From NCBI GenBank assembly GCA_964211495.1, contig CAXORL010000004.1:186001-250000 (forward strand): 64,000 bases of DNA. The letters run 5' to 3'. Positions within the stretch are counted from its first letter, which is position 1. Each line of letters begins with the position of its first letter. A program made the translations under genes and the position numbers. Below, in pieces: positions 52,335 through 60,851 of the stretch. The notes under the pieces are model-generated. The model did no database searches and was not told the DNA's origin. It saw only the letters and a list, made by a program, of their open reading frames with translations. The DNA is from Faucicola osloensis_B (lineage in GTDB: Bacteria; Pseudomonadota; Gammaproteobacteria; Pseudomonadales; Moraxellaceae).

Positions 52335-53240
52335 ATGCCGACCATTACCCAACAATCCCCTGCCAAAATCAATCTATTTTTACATATTACCGGTAAACGC
52401 CCCGATGGCTATCACAATCTACAAACCGTATTTCGGCTGATAGATTTGTACGATACGCTCACTTTTAGTCATACGGATAAAACCATTGGCGACAACTTGC
52501 CGGTCGCCCTTACCAATGCCGAGCACGTCACCGACAACCCTGCCGACAATCTGATTATTAAAGCGGCCATTGCCTTATTAACCTTTGCCAAAAATCATCA
52601 AATCTTGAGTGACTCGCAAATAGCCCAATTACCGATTGTTGATATTCACCTCGATAAACACATTCCGATGGGGGCAGGTTTGGGAGGGGGTTCGTCTAAT
52701 TGTGCGACAGCCCTAATGACGCTCAATACCTTATGGAAAATAGGATTGAGCAATGAGCAGCTACGCCTCATCGGCGCAAAATTAGGCGCAGATGTACCGA
52801 TATTTATTTTTGGCAAAGACGCCATTGCTGAAGGCATTGGAGAGATTTTAACGCCGATTGACTTGCCTGCGCAGCAATTTTTATTGTTAAAACCCGATGC
52901 CCATATCAGCACGGCTGAACTTTTCGCTCATCCGCTGCTAAAACGGGATTGCGCAAGCCTTTCCCATGACTATTTGCAAAGCCATTGCCATGCCTTTACC
53001 GATCAGTTAACTGATGGCTTTACCAATGTTTTTGAACCTGTGGTATGTGCCTTATCTGCAGACGTCAACGCCGCGATGAATGTTTTAATGACGCTTGCCG
53101 CCAACACCCACGCCACACCGCGCATGACGGGCTCAGGGAGTTGTGTGTTTTTGCCAGTACCTAGCGATTTTGATAAAAATAGCATCAAACACTGGCTACA
53201 ATCCTCACCTTTTCAGGCGTATTGGGTGCATACGCTGTAA
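52335..53240 (+). CDS. ispE: 4-diphosphocytidyl-2-C-methyl-D-erythritol kinase
   Basis: IspE is a GHMP kinase that phosphorylates CDP-ME in the MEP isoprenoid pathway. The 301-residue product has SPAKINLFLHITGKRPDGYH at the start, the ATP loop IPMGAGLGGGSSNCATAL (about 112-129), and the C-terminal GHMP motif RMTGSGSCVFLP. It begins five bases after the restored end of the broken upstream gene and has no clear ribosome site. It precedes tRNA-Gln and prs, as in other gammaproteobacteria, but lolB, usually just upstream, is absent. Confidence 0.95.
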   Translation: MPTITQQSPAKINLFLHITGKRPDGYHNLQTVFRLIDLYDTLTFSHTDKTIGDNLPVALTNAEHVTDNPADNLIIKAAIALLTFAKNHQILSDSQIAQLPIVDIHLDKHIPMGAGLGGGSSNCATALMTLNTLWKIGLSNEQLRLIGAKLGADVPIFIFGKDAIAEGIGEILTPIDLPAQQFLLLKPDAHISTAELFAHPLLKRDCASLSHDYLQSHCHAFTDQLTDGFTNVFEPVVCALSADVNAAMNVLMTLAANTHATPRMTGSGSCVFLPVPSDFDKNSIKHWLQSSPFQAYWVHTL

Positions 53241-53297
53241 CAAAATTTTGAAAAATCAACAATTGCAAAAATTTTGGTGTTTATGCCCAAAAAAAGC

Positions 53298-53325
53298 TTG
53301 CAATTTTATGTTTTTTGGTTAAAAT
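53298..53325 (+). promoter_or_regulatory. Candidate sigma-70 promoter for the first tRNA-Gln
   Basis: TTGCAA (53298-53303), a 16-bp spacer and TAAAAT (53320-53325) lie about 14 bp before the tRNA 5' end. Confidence 0.55.
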
Positions 53326-53339
53326 ATCGCTTCCAATAT

Positions 53340-53415
53340 AGGGGTATCGCCAAGTTGGTAAGGCACCAGGTTTTGATCCTGGCATCCGTTGGTTCGAGTC
53401 CAGCTACCCCTGCCA
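53340..53415 (+). tRNA. tRNA-Gln (UUG anticodon)
   Basis: The acceptor stem AGGGGTA/TACCCCT closes at both ends, followed by G and an encoded CCA. Anticodon stem CCAGG/CCTGG surrounds the loop TTTTGAT with anticodon TTG at 53373-53375. The T loop is TTCGAGT. It lies between ispE and prs, as in other gammaproteobacteria. Confidence 0.96.
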
Positions 53416-53497
53416 TATTCAAAGATGTACGGATTTTGTTGTGCATCACGTAGTAAAAGTTTTGTCATAAAATCTGCGCTGTTCAAGACATTTTACA

Positions 53498-53526
53498 TTG
53501 ACAAAATTGCCTAAAATCGGTATAGT
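53498..53526 (+). promoter_or_regulatory. Near-consensus sigma-70 promoter for the second tRNA-Gln
   Basis: TTGACA (53498-53503), a 17-bp spacer and TATAGT (53521-53526) end 13 bp before the second tRNA, so this copy can be transcribed on its own. Confidence 0.8.
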
Positions 53527-53538
53527 TCGCACCGTCAC

Positions 53539-53614
53539 AGGGGTATCGCCAAGTTGGTAAGGCACCAGGTTTTGATCCTGGCATTCGTTGGTTCGAGTCC
53601 AGCTACCCCTGCCA
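53539..53614 (+). tRNA. tRNA-Gln (UUG anticodon), second copy
   Basis: Identical to the first copy except for one base in the variable loop (CATTC instead of CATCC). Same stems, TTG anticodon and encoded CCA. The 123-bp spacer between copies is not repeated, so the duplication is not recent or covered only the tRNA itself. Confidence 0.96.
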
Positions 53615-53660
53615 TTTTCTTTACTAACCCATTTTTAGTAGTTGACGTAATGACGTTTTT

Positions 53661-53699
53661 CTCATCCTAATTGTAAAAGTTAGTTGATGAGTTTTTTTT
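53661..53699 (+). terminator. Terminator after the tRNA-Gln pair
   Basis: CTCATC/GATGAG with an inner CTAA/TTAG stem (53661-53691) is followed by eight T residues. Confidence 0.8.
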
Positions 53700-53742
53700 G
53701 TTTGATGAAACCGTCGTTGGTCTAGAAAAATAGGACTCGCAT

Positions 53743-54693
53743 ATGCCTTATTTGGCAATTTTTACCGGAAATGCCCATCCAGAATTGGCAAAAAATGTCA
53801 CCAATCACTTACATATTCCGCTAGGACGTGCCGATGTGACGCGTTTTTCGGATGGTGAAGTCGCGGTTGAAATCCAAGAAAATGTACGTGGTAAAGACGT
53901 CTTTATCCTACAATCAACTTGCTCACCGACCAATGACAATTTGATGGAAATCATGGTAATGGCAGATGCCTTGCGCCGTGCCAGTGCAGGTCGTATTACG
54001 GCAGTGATGCCCTATTTTGGTTATGCACGTCAAGACCGTCGTCCTCGCTCAGCGCGTGTACCTATCTCAGCAAAAGTGGTCGCTGATATGCTCAATATCG
54101 TGAGCATTGACCGTGTTGTTACCGTCGATTTGCACTCAGACCAGATTCAAGGTTTCTTTGATATCCCTGTAGACAATATTTACGGTACGCCGGTTTTATT
54201 TAAAGATTTGCGTGAGCAAAAATACGATAACTTGATGGTAGTATCCCCTGACGTGGGCGGTGTGGTGCGTGCCCGTGCGATGGCAAAACAGTTGGGCGAT
54301 GCCGACATGGCCATTATCGATAAACGCCGCGCCAAAGCCAATGAATCAGAAGTGATGCATATCATCGGTGATGTTAAAGACCGGGATTGCGTGATTATCG
54401 ATGATATGGTGGATACTGCAGGTACCCTGTGTAAAGCCGCTGCCGCATTAAAAGACCGTGGCGCGCGCCGGGTGGTGGGTTATATCACCCACCCCGTATT
54501 GTCAGGTAAAGCAATTCAAACAATTGCGGCGTCAGTGCTTGATGAACTTGTCGTAACCGATACTATCCCACTGTCAGATGCCGCAAAAAACACAGGCAAG
54601 ATTCGCCAAGTGACCATTGCGCCTATGCTGGCTGAAGCGCTACGTCGTATCAACAATGAAGAATCATTGAGTGCGATGTTTGACATTATGTAG
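53743..54693 (+). CDS. prs: Ribose-phosphate pyrophosphokinase
   Basis: Prs makes PRPP from ribose 5-phosphate and ATP for nucleotide, histidine, tryptophan and NAD synthesis. The 316-residue product has the flexible-loop motif YFGYARQDRR, the divalent-cation and PRPP-binding signature DLHSDQIQGFFDIPVDN, and the PRPP loop VIIDDMVDTAGTLCKA. The length matches E. coli (315). AGGA sits before the ATG. Confidence 0.97.
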   Translation: MPYLAIFTGNAHPELAKNVTNHLHIPLGRADVTRFSDGEVAVEIQENVRGKDVFILQSTCSPTNDNLMEIMVMADALRRASAGRITAVMPYFGYARQDRRPRSARVPISAKVVADMLNIVSIDRVVTVDLHSDQIQGFFDIPVDNIYGTPVLFKDLREQKYDNLMVVSPDVGGVVRARAMAKQLGDADMAIIDKRRAKANESEVMHIIGDVKDRDCVIIDDMVDTAGTLCKAAAALKDRGARRVVGYITHPVLSGKAIQTIAASVLDELVVTDTIPLSDAAKNTGKIRQVTIAPMLAEALRRINNEESLSAMFDIM

Positions 54694-54824
54694 GTGATTT
54701 TAAGCAGTGTTAGCCAGCATGCAGAATGCGGGCTTATTGGTTCCGTCCATGTTGCTATTGTTAACTTGTTATTTGTAAAACAATTGTTAAAGTTTTGCCA
54801 TTTTTTAAAAAAGTGGCGCATAAC

Positions 54825-54856
54825 GCATAAATTGGTCGCAAATTTATGCTTTTTTT
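54825..54856 (+). terminator. Terminator after prs
   Basis: GCATAAATT (54825-54833) pairs with AATTTATGC (54841-54849) around a 7-nt loop, followed by seven T residues. Confidence 0.85.
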
Positions 54857-54967
54857 CACTCGCTAGTCACTTGCTAATCTTTTTACCTAAAGCTTTGTAA
54901 GTAAAGGCAAAAAAGCCAAGTCATACTGACAAGGCACCTATGACTAGCCTAACCCAAGGAAACTCCC

Positions 54968-55693
54968 ATGAGTAACCAAACTTTTGAATTAAACGCTGTC
55001 GTACGTGGCGATGAGTTACAAGGTAAAGGTGCGAGCCGCCGCCTTCGTAAACAAAACCTAGTACCAGCAATCGTATACGGTGCAGACAAAGAGCCAGCCT
55101 CTATTGCTATCCGTTACAATGAATTGATTAAATCACTTGAAACGGAAAGTTTCTTCTCTCACATTTTGACCATCAACGTAGAAGGTCAAGGTACGGAAGA
55201 AGTGGTGATTAAAGCACTACAACGTCATCCAGCCAAAAACACCCCAATGCATGCTGACTTCCAACGTATCGTCCGTGGTCAAGCGATGCACATCACTGTT
55301 CCTGTACACTATGTAGGCGCTGAAGATGCACCAGGTCATAAAGCAGGCGGTATCTTTGTATCGAATGCCACTGAACTTGAAATCACTGCCATTCCTTCAA
55401 AAATCCCAGAATACTTGACAGTCGATGTATCTGGCATGAACGTCGGTGATTCGATTCACTTGTTAGATATCCAGTTACCTGAAGGCGTTGCCATTCGTGA
55501 GCTTGAAGTGACTGAACCGTTTAACCGTACTGTGGCTACTATGCAAGCGCCAACGGTGGAAGTTGAAGAGCCAATCGAGCCAGAAGCAAATGAAGAAGCT
55601 GCCGGTACTCGTGATCCTGAAGGTGACGAAGAAGCACGTAAGCTTCAAGCACAAGATGACACCCATGATGCCCCAAAATCTGATGATGAATAA
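54968..55693 (+). CDS. rplY: 50S ribosomal protein L25 (long Ctc/TL5 form)
   Basis: L25 binds 5S rRNA. The 241-residue product is the two-domain form: a 5S-binding L25 domain (about 8-95; GKGASRRLRKQNLVPAIVYG) and a C-terminal TL5 beta domain (about 100-190). An acidic disordered tail (about 195-241; EEPIEPEANEEAAGTRDPEG) follows. E. coli has only the first domain (94 residues). The gene is followed by pth, the usual pairing. Confidence 0.95.
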   Translation: MSNQTFELNAVVRGDELQGKGASRRLRKQNLVPAIVYGADKEPASIAIRYNELIKSLETESFFSHILTINVEGQGTEEVVIKALQRHPAKNTPMHADFQRIVRGQAMHITVPVHYVGAEDAPGHKAGGIFVSNATELEITAIPSKIPEYLTVDVSGMNVGDSIHLLDIQLPEGVAIRELEVTEPFNRTVATMQAPTVEVEEPIEPEANEEAAGTRDPEGDEEARKLQAQDDTHDAPKSDDE

Positions 55694-55730
55694 TCATTTA
55701 TCATTTGCCGCTTAAGTTGGAATAATCAGC

Positions 55731-56318
55731 GTGTCAAAACTGAAACTGATTGTCGGACTTGGCAACCCAGGTCAGCAGTATGCCCAAACACGGCATAATG
55801 CTGGCTTTTGGTTTGTGGAGCGTATAAGCGAGACGTTTAACATCACCATGACGTTGGATAAAAAATTTCATGGTTTGGTTGGACGTGGCGTAGTGTATGG
55901 CATGGATGTACGCTTATTGTTACCGCATACTTTTATGAATAAATCAGGGGAAGCGGTGGTGCCGATGGTGAATTTCTATGGCATCCACAATGACGAACTG
56001 CTGATTGTTCATGATGAGCTTGACCTTGATGTGGGTCGTATGCGCTTAAAAACAGGCGGTGGTCATGGCGGTCATAACGGACTGCGTGATATCGTCCCGC
56101 ATATCGGCGCGGATTTTCACCGTTTACGTTTGGGGATTGGTCATCCAGGACATAAGTCCAAAGTATCGGGTTATGTGCTTGGCAAACCGACCGCTGATGA
56201 GCAAATCGCATTTGACAGTATGCTAGATGCTGCCATGCGTACCCTGCCCGATTTGGTGACAGGTGACTTAGCCAAAGCCCAGCAAGCCATCAATAGTTTT
56301 AAACTACCTAATGCCTAA
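55731..56318 (+). CDS. pth: Peptidyl-tRNA hydrolase
   Basis: Pth releases tRNA from peptidyl-tRNA dropped by the ribosome. The 195-residue product has GLGNPGQQYAQTRHNAGFW, with the catalytic His in TRHNAG (about 21). LLPHTFMNKSGEAV, IVHDELDLDVGRMRLKTGG and GHGGHNGLRDI follow. It starts with GTG at 55731, 37 bp after rplY, without a strong ribosome site. Confidence 0.96.
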   Translation: MSKLKLIVGLGNPGQQYAQTRHNAGFWFVERISETFNITMTLDKKFHGLVGRGVVYGMDVRLLLPHTFMNKSGEAVVPMVNFYGIHNDELLIVHDELDLDVGRMRLKTGGGHGGHNGLRDIVPHIGADFHRLRLGIGHPGHKSKVSGYVLGKPTADEQIAFDSMLDAAMRTLPDLVTGDLAKAQQAINSFKLPNA

Positions 56319-56532
56319 CGTTAACCAAAGGACAAGATTGATAAATCTTAGGGTCTATCCTTGAACTTTTATTTTCCTTCCATATATTGATTGCAAGATG
56401 GATGAATTTCTCACCTGATATTTCAATCATGTTTAACTTTTATCGAGTTGGTTAATAGCCTCTCATGACTAGCCTGCTCACTTTTACCACAATGACGCGT
56501 ATCGCGTTAACCTGACAAGGTAAGGAACGATC

Positions 56533-56913
56533 ATGTTATTAACCCTATTAAAAGCCAAACTTCACCGCGCGCGTGTGACCCATTGTGAGCTTCACTACGA
56601 AGGTTCATGTGGCATTGATAGCGAGTTACTCGACTTGGCGGGCATCCGTGAGAACGAATCAATCGACATTTATAATGTCAACAACGGTAAACGTTTTCGC
56701 ACCTATGCGATTCGTGCAGAAGCAGGCTCAAAAATGATTTCGCTCAACGGCGCAGCCGCTCACATGGCGGATTTAGGCGATGTGGTGATTATCGCTGCCT
56801 ACGCGCAAATGGATGAGAAAGAAGCCGACAACCATCATCCACGCTTGGTTTACCTTGATGAAGGTAATATTGTTAAAGACACTGCCAACGTGATTCCTGT
56901 ACAAGTTTCTTAA
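56533..56913 (+). CDS. panD: Aspartate 1-decarboxylase precursor
   Basis: PanD makes beta-alanine for pantothenate and CoA. The 126-residue zymogen is cleaved at the Gly-Ser bond to form a pyruvoyl cofactor. That site is visible in LHYEGSCGID (Ser25), with the usual KAKLHRARVT N-terminus and NGAAAHMADLGDVVIIAAYA C-terminal part. AAGGAA precedes the ATG. The upstream 214-bp gap after pth shows nothing recognisable. A terminator follows. Confidence 0.95.
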   Translation: MLLTLLKAKLHRARVTHCELHYEGSCGIDSELLDLAGIRENESIDIYNVNNGKRFRTYAIRAEAGSKMISLNGAAAHMADLGDVVIIAAYAQMDEKEADNHHPRLVYLDEGNIVKDTANVIPVQVS

Positions 56914-56952
56914 CACCCCTTTATCGTTACCACAAATGTGCAAATAAATTAG

Positions 56953-56978
56953 GCGAGTCATTGAATACTCGCTTTTTT
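56953..56978 (+). terminator. Terminator after panD
   Basis: GCGAGT (56953-56958) and ACTCGC (56967-56972) form a stem around an 8-nt loop, followed by six T residues. The remaining ~180 bp to the sodB terminator show no gene. Confidence 0.75.
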
Positions 56979-57154
56979 GTTGTCTATATTTTTTATTTAA
57001 ACAATACGTTTGGCTGATGCGTAGGTTGATGGGTGGGTTTAAGCGTAAATTTTACCTTACCCCTATGCTTGCGATAGGTTAGATAGCACTAATGTGGCAG
57101 ATAATGAAAAGCTTGCTATAGCATTAATAATGTTTGCTTTTAATCTCTGTTAAT

Positions 57155-57185
57155 AAAAAAAGCCGAAATTGATTCGGCTTTTTTT
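57155..57185. terminator. Terminator after sodB
   Basis: AAAAAAAGCCGAA (57155-57167) pairs with TTCGGCTTTTTTT (57173-57185) around ATTGA. It lies 37 bp beyond the sodB stop on the minus strand. Confidence 0.9.
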
Positions 57186-57222
57186 AAACGATTAAAGGGC
57201 TTAATGAAGCAAAAATAGGCGA

Positions 57223-57849
57223 TTATTTTTCTACGCCAGCTTCTTGACCTTTATATTTGGCGTTTGCGTAATCCCAGTTAACCAGTTTGTCTAGGAAAGT
57301 ATCAACGTAGTCTGGACGACGATTACGATAATCGATGTAGTAAGCATGTTCCCACACGTCACACGTCAATACAGCAACTTGGTTATGCGCCAACGGGGTG
57401 TCTGCGTTTGCAGTCTTAATGATTGATAATTGACCACCCACGCTGTCAGCCACTAACCATGCCCAACCTGAACCAAATTGGCTTACGGCCGCGTTTTTGA
57501 ATTCTTCACGGAATTTTGCATACGAACCAAACGCTTCTTCGATTTTGGCTTTTAGATCGCCTGTTGGCTCACCGCCACCATTGGCAGTTAGGCAGTTCCA
57601 GTAGAAAGTATGGTTCCAAACTTGTGCCGCTTGGTTAAAGATAGTCGCTTTGCTGCTATCACCTGCGGTGGCGTTGATGATTTCATCAAGCTCTTTACCT
57701 TCAAGACCTGAACCTGGTAGTAGCTCATTTAGTTTGTTGACATACGCTGCATGGTGTTTGTCATGGTGAAATTCTAGGGTTTCTGCACTGATATGCGGCT
57801 CAAGCGCGTTTTTGGCATATGGTAAATCTGGTAATGTAATGTGTGACAT
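57223..57849 (-). CDS. sodB: Superoxide dismutase (Fe)
   Basis: SodB converts superoxide to hydrogen peroxide and oxygen in the cytoplasm. The 208-residue product has metal ligands in LEFHHDKHHAAYV (His), QVWNHTFYWNCL (His), and DVWEHAYYIDY (Asp and His). The AAQVWNHTF form, with Gln before VW, is typical of iron rather than manganese enzymes. The gene is single, with a 539-bp upstream gap. No clear Fur box was found there. Confidence 0.95.
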   Translation of the reverse strand: MSHITLPDLPYAKNALEPHISAETLEFHHDKHHAAYVNKLNELLPGSGLEGKELDEIINATAGDSSKATIFNQAAQVWNHTFYWNCLTANGGGEPTGDLKAKIEEAFGSYAKFREEFKNAAVSQFGSGWAWLVADSVGGQLSIIKTANADTPLAHNQVAVLTCDVWEHAYYIDYRNRRPDYVDTFLDKLVNWDYANAKYKGQEAGVEK

Positions 57850-58124
57850 GTTATTTTCCTTTTTCCTTCGCTATTGTTGTGATGACTTTATGATAAAAGT
57901 AACCACATGCCATTTGTGTGATAAAAGCTTTGTATTAAAAGCACATATATCAAAACCATATCCAAAATGGCAAGTTGGCTGGGTTTACGTTATTTAGTTT
58001 ATATTATTTATCTATGCTTCATCAAGCTTTATCAAGGGTTAAAACCACTCACTAACTTTACGATCGTTAGCTTTGTTTATTAACCTTGCTATCATTAGCC
58101 TTGATAATATCCTCATAACACATG

Positions 58125-58159
58125 GGTTATTTTGCCATAAAAATTGGCAAAATTTAACC
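58125..58159. repeat. Inverted repeat / hairpin upstream of sodB
   Basis: ATTTTGCCA (58129-58137) and TGGCAAAAT (58145-58153) form a perfect 9-bp stem with a 7-nt loop. GGTTA and TAACC extend it past a one-base bulge to 58125-58159. No T run follows, so it is not a simple terminator. It could be a regulator site or part of a small RNA. Confidence 0.6.
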
Positions 58160-58312
58160 GTTTCTACAGTGGGGATTTATTATCTTGTGGGGTAAAAATC
58201 AATGAGTGCCTGCTAATAAGCTGATTTTTAACCCGTTACTTGCTATTTGATGATAGCAAATTACTCAAAAAAAACTGTAGTGGTTTGGTATAAGGCTTTT
58301 GCAACGTGAGTA

Positions 58313-58342
58313 TTTACAGCGCGAGCCACTGTTAACTATGCT
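58313..58342 (+). promoter_or_regulatory. Candidate promoter for rdgB
   Basis: TTTACA (58313-58318), an 18-bp spacer and TATGCT (58337-58342) lie 47 bp before the rdgB ATG. Confidence 0.4.
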
Positions 58343-58388
58343 ATGATAAGGTCAAGTTTTTTATGCAAAATACACACAGTGGGTCTGT

Positions 58389-59039
58389 ATGTCAGTTTCT
58401 ATCCCCAATCAACTATTTCCTACCCGCCAATTAGTCCTCGCCAGTAATAACCAAGGCAAACTCGCGGAATTTAAGCAATTATTTGAACAAGCCAATCTTC
58501 AGATAACAGTCATCCCACAAGGGCAATTGGGCATCGAGGATGCGGTCGAAGATGGACTGAGTTTTATTGAAAATGCGCTGATTAAAGCTCGTCATGCCAG
58601 CCGTATTAGCGGACTGCCTGCGATTGCTGATGACTCGGGTTTATGTGTACCTATCTTGGGCGGTCAACCCGGAATTTATTCTGCGCGTTTTGCCCAAGAT
58701 GAAGCCAACTTTAGCGAGCATAAAGACTTAGCCAATAACCAAAAATTATTACGACTGCTTGAACCCCACAGACACACGAATGAGCCAATTATCGGGCAGT
58801 TTGTTTGCGTGTTGGCACTCGTGCGCCATGCCAATGACCCGCTACCCATCATTGCACAAGGGATTTGGCAAGGTGAAATCTTGCCTGCCCCGCAAGGCGA
58901 GCTTGGTTTTGGTTATGATCCGTTATTTTGGGTACCTAGCGTACGAAAAAGCGCTGCCGAGATGCAAAAGACCGATAAAAACCGCATTAGTCATCGCGGG
59001 CAAGCGATGCAGCAACTGCTAATGCAATTGATGAAGTAA
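58389..59039 (+). CDS. rdgB: dITP/XTP pyrophosphatase RdgB (HAM1 family)
   Basis: RdgB hydrolyses non-canonical purine nucleotides (dITP, XTP) to keep them out of DNA and RNA. The 216-residue product has the NTP-binding LVLASNNQGKLAEFKQLF start, the catalytic region ADDSGLCVPILGGQPGIYSARF, GELGFGYDPLFWVP and the C-terminal ISHRGQAMQ motif. The stop codon lies within an imperfect 20-bp tandem duplication, whose second copy is just downstream. Confidence 0.95.
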   Translation: MSVSIPNQLFPTRQLVLASNNQGKLAEFKQLFEQANLQITVIPQGQLGIEDAVEDGLSFIENALIKARHASRISGLPAIADDSGLCVPILGGQPGIYSARFAQDEANFSEHKDLANNQKLLRLLEPHRHTNEPIIGQFVCVLALVRHANDPLPIIAQGIWQGEILPAPQGELGFGYDPLFWVPSVRKSAAEMQKTDKNRISHRGQAMQQLLMQLMK

Positions 59040-59060
59040 AAGTGCAATTGATGAAGTAAA
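59021..59060 (+). repeat. 20-bp tandem duplication at the rdgB stop
   Basis: 59021-59040 and 59041-59060 match at 19 of 20 bases (core TGCAATTGATGAAGTAAA). The first copy encodes the last residues and stop of rdgB. Confidence 0.95.
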
Positions 59061-59146
59061 GGTTTGCAACTCTCGCCTATCAATTGCAGATCGACAGGGT
59101 GTGACTGCTAAGGTAGTCGATACAGAGATTTTACAGCAACAATTTT

Positions 59147-59175
59147 TTTACTTTATGTGGCGATTAATTTATACT
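59147..59175 (+). promoter_or_regulatory. Candidate promoter for tig
   Basis: TTTACT (59147-59152), a 17-bp spacer and TATACT (59170-59175) lie 172 bp before the tig start. The rest of the 307-bp gap (59040-59346) holds no gene. Confidence 0.45.
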
Positions 59176-59346
59176 ATACCACTTTCGGTTAATTTTTGCC
59201 TTTTAGCATGCATTAACCCACAGATTTTGGATTGCGTATTTTATAGGCTTTTTCAATCCCCTTAAAAGCCTGATAATTTATCGCTATTTACCCTTATGAG
59301 TGGCACCCATGCTGCTCTTTTTTGATATTTTATAGAAGGTTTTGTT

Positions 59347-60714
59347 ATGTCAAATTCAAATGTGTTAGATTCAACAGTTACTAGCTTAGAAGTAACTACC
59401 AACAAAAAATCAAACCTTGAAACCCAACTCACGGTTAAAGTACCTGTGTCAACCATTCAAGGTCGCGTGGAAAAACGCATCAACCAAGTGGCAAAAACCG
59501 CTAAAATCGACGGTTTCCGTAAAGGTAAAGTGCCTGTATCGCACATTCGCGCCCAATATGGCGCAGGTATCCAACAAGAAGTGATCAATGATGTGATTCG
59601 CGATACCGTATTTGATGCGATTCGTCAAGAAAATATCCGCGCTGTGGGTATGCCAAACATTGATGACGTGAAACTTGAAAACGACTTTTTGGTGTATCAA
59701 GCAACGGTTGAAGTATTCCCAGAAGTAGAAGTTCAAGGGTTATCAGACATCGAAGTTGAGCGTCAAGTTGCCAACGTGGGCGACGCAGATGTTGACACCA
59801 TGATTGAAAACCTACAAAAACAACGCCAAACTTACGTTGCCAAAGATGATGCCGCAGATGAAGGCGACCAAGTGAAGTTTGACTTTGAAGGTTCAATCGA
59901 CGGTGAAAAATTTGAAGGTGGTAGCGCACAAGACTTTAGCCTAGTTTTAGGCAGTGGTCGTATGATTCCAGGCTTTGAAGATGGTATCAAAGGCATGAAA
60001 GCAGGCGAAGAAAAAACCATCGACGTGACGTTCCCAGAAGATTACCAAGCTGAAAACCTACAAGGCAAACAAGCACAGTTCAAAATCAACGTCAAATCAG
60101 TTGAGCAATCACAATTACCAGAATTAAACGATGAGTTCCTTGAAGCATTTGGGGTAACAGAAGGCGGCTTAGATAAACTTAAAGCAGACGTGCGTAAGAA
60201 CATGGAGCGCGAAGTAAAAAGCGCTGCCCGTAACCAAGTGAAAGAAGCGGCATTTAACGCCCTACTTGAAAAAAATGAAATCGATGTACCTGCATCGATG
60301 CTTGAGCAAGAAATCGATCGCCAACGCAGCATGATGTTAAACCGTTTTGCCCAGCAATTTGGTGCCGATCCTAAAACTTTTAACAAAGATATGCTACCAA
60401 ACGAATTATTTGAAGAGCAAGCCCTGCGCGCTGCCCGTCTTGGCATCATTGTATCGAGCCTGATTGAGTCAAACAAACTTGAAGTTGACCAAGAACGTGT
60501 GACCACATACATCAATGAAATGGCAGAAAACTACGAAGATCCAAACGAAGTTATCGACTATTACACCAACAATGCGCAAGAACGTGCCAACATTGAAGCG
60601 GTGGTGTTAGAAGACCAAGTGGTCGATCATATCTTGTCTCAAGGTAAAGTGACTGATACTGAAGTATCCTACCAAGACTTACTGGCTAGCCAACAACAAC
60701 AAGCGATGATGTAA
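59347..60714 (+). CDS. tig: Trigger factor
   Basis: Trigger factor is the ribosome-bound chaperone and prolyl isomerase that meets nascent chains. The 455-residue product has the N-terminal ribosome-binding domain with the signature region IDGFRKGKVPVSHI (about 53-66; compare GFRxGKxP), an FKBP-type PPIase domain (about 170-255; GDQVKFDFEGSIDGEKF) and a helical C-terminal domain. The N-terminus carries ~20 extra residues relative to E. coli. It precedes clpP-clpX, the standard order. Confidence 0.96.
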   Translation: MSNSNVLDSTVTSLEVTTNKKSNLETQLTVKVPVSTIQGRVEKRINQVAKTAKIDGFRKGKVPVSHIRAQYGAGIQQEVINDVIRDTVFDAIRQENIRAVGMPNIDDVKLENDFLVYQATVEVFPEVEVQGLSDIEVERQVANVGDADVDTMIENLQKQRQTYVAKDDAADEGDQVKFDFEGSIDGEKFEGGSAQDFSLVLGSGRMIPGFEDGIKGMKAGEEKTIDVTFPEDYQAENLQGKQAQFKINVKSVEQSQLPELNDEFLEAFGVTEGGLDKLKADVRKNMEREVKSAARNQVKEAAFNALLEKNEIDVPASMLEQEIDRQRSMMLNRFAQQFGADPKTFNKDMLPNELFEEQALRAARLGIIVSSLIESNKLEVDQERVTTYINEMAENYEDPNEVIDYYTNNAQERANIEAVVLEDQVVDHILSQGKVTDTEVSYQDLLASQQQQAMM

Positions 60715-60803
60715 TAATTGGCTTAATCCATTCTTATGCATTTAAGCTTAGGCATTTAAGAATGTATTTTTAGTCAGCTTAGTAACTTGTTTTTATGCCA
60801 ATT

Positions 60804-60828
60804 GCCCTTATAAACGATAAGGGCTTTT
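60804..60828 (+). terminator. Terminator or attenuator between tig and clpP
   Basis: GCCCTTAT (60804-60811) pairs with ATAAGGGC (60817-60824) around a 5-nt loop, followed by TTTT. It lies 24 bp before clpP. Confidence 0.7.
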
Positions 60829-60851
60829 GCATATTTAAAAAGGACAATAAC

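Larger units (their letters stand above)
57850..58388. other. Long divergent gap between sodB and rdgB
   Basis: 539 bp without a gene that I can support; a 61-codon plus-strand frame (57812-57997) is antisense to the sodB start and is rejected. The notable element is a strong hairpin at 58125-58159, listed separately. A candidate rdgB promoter lies near its right end. Confidence 0.45.

Noticed and set aside
57850..57960. A Fur box upstream of sodB
   Set aside because: I looked for GATAAT-type repeats on both strands near the likely promoter and found only scattered AT-rich matches.
60042..60515. A 157-codon minus-strand frame in tig
   Set aside because: Antisense shadow of the trigger factor gene, with Ser/Arg-rich composition and no independent support.
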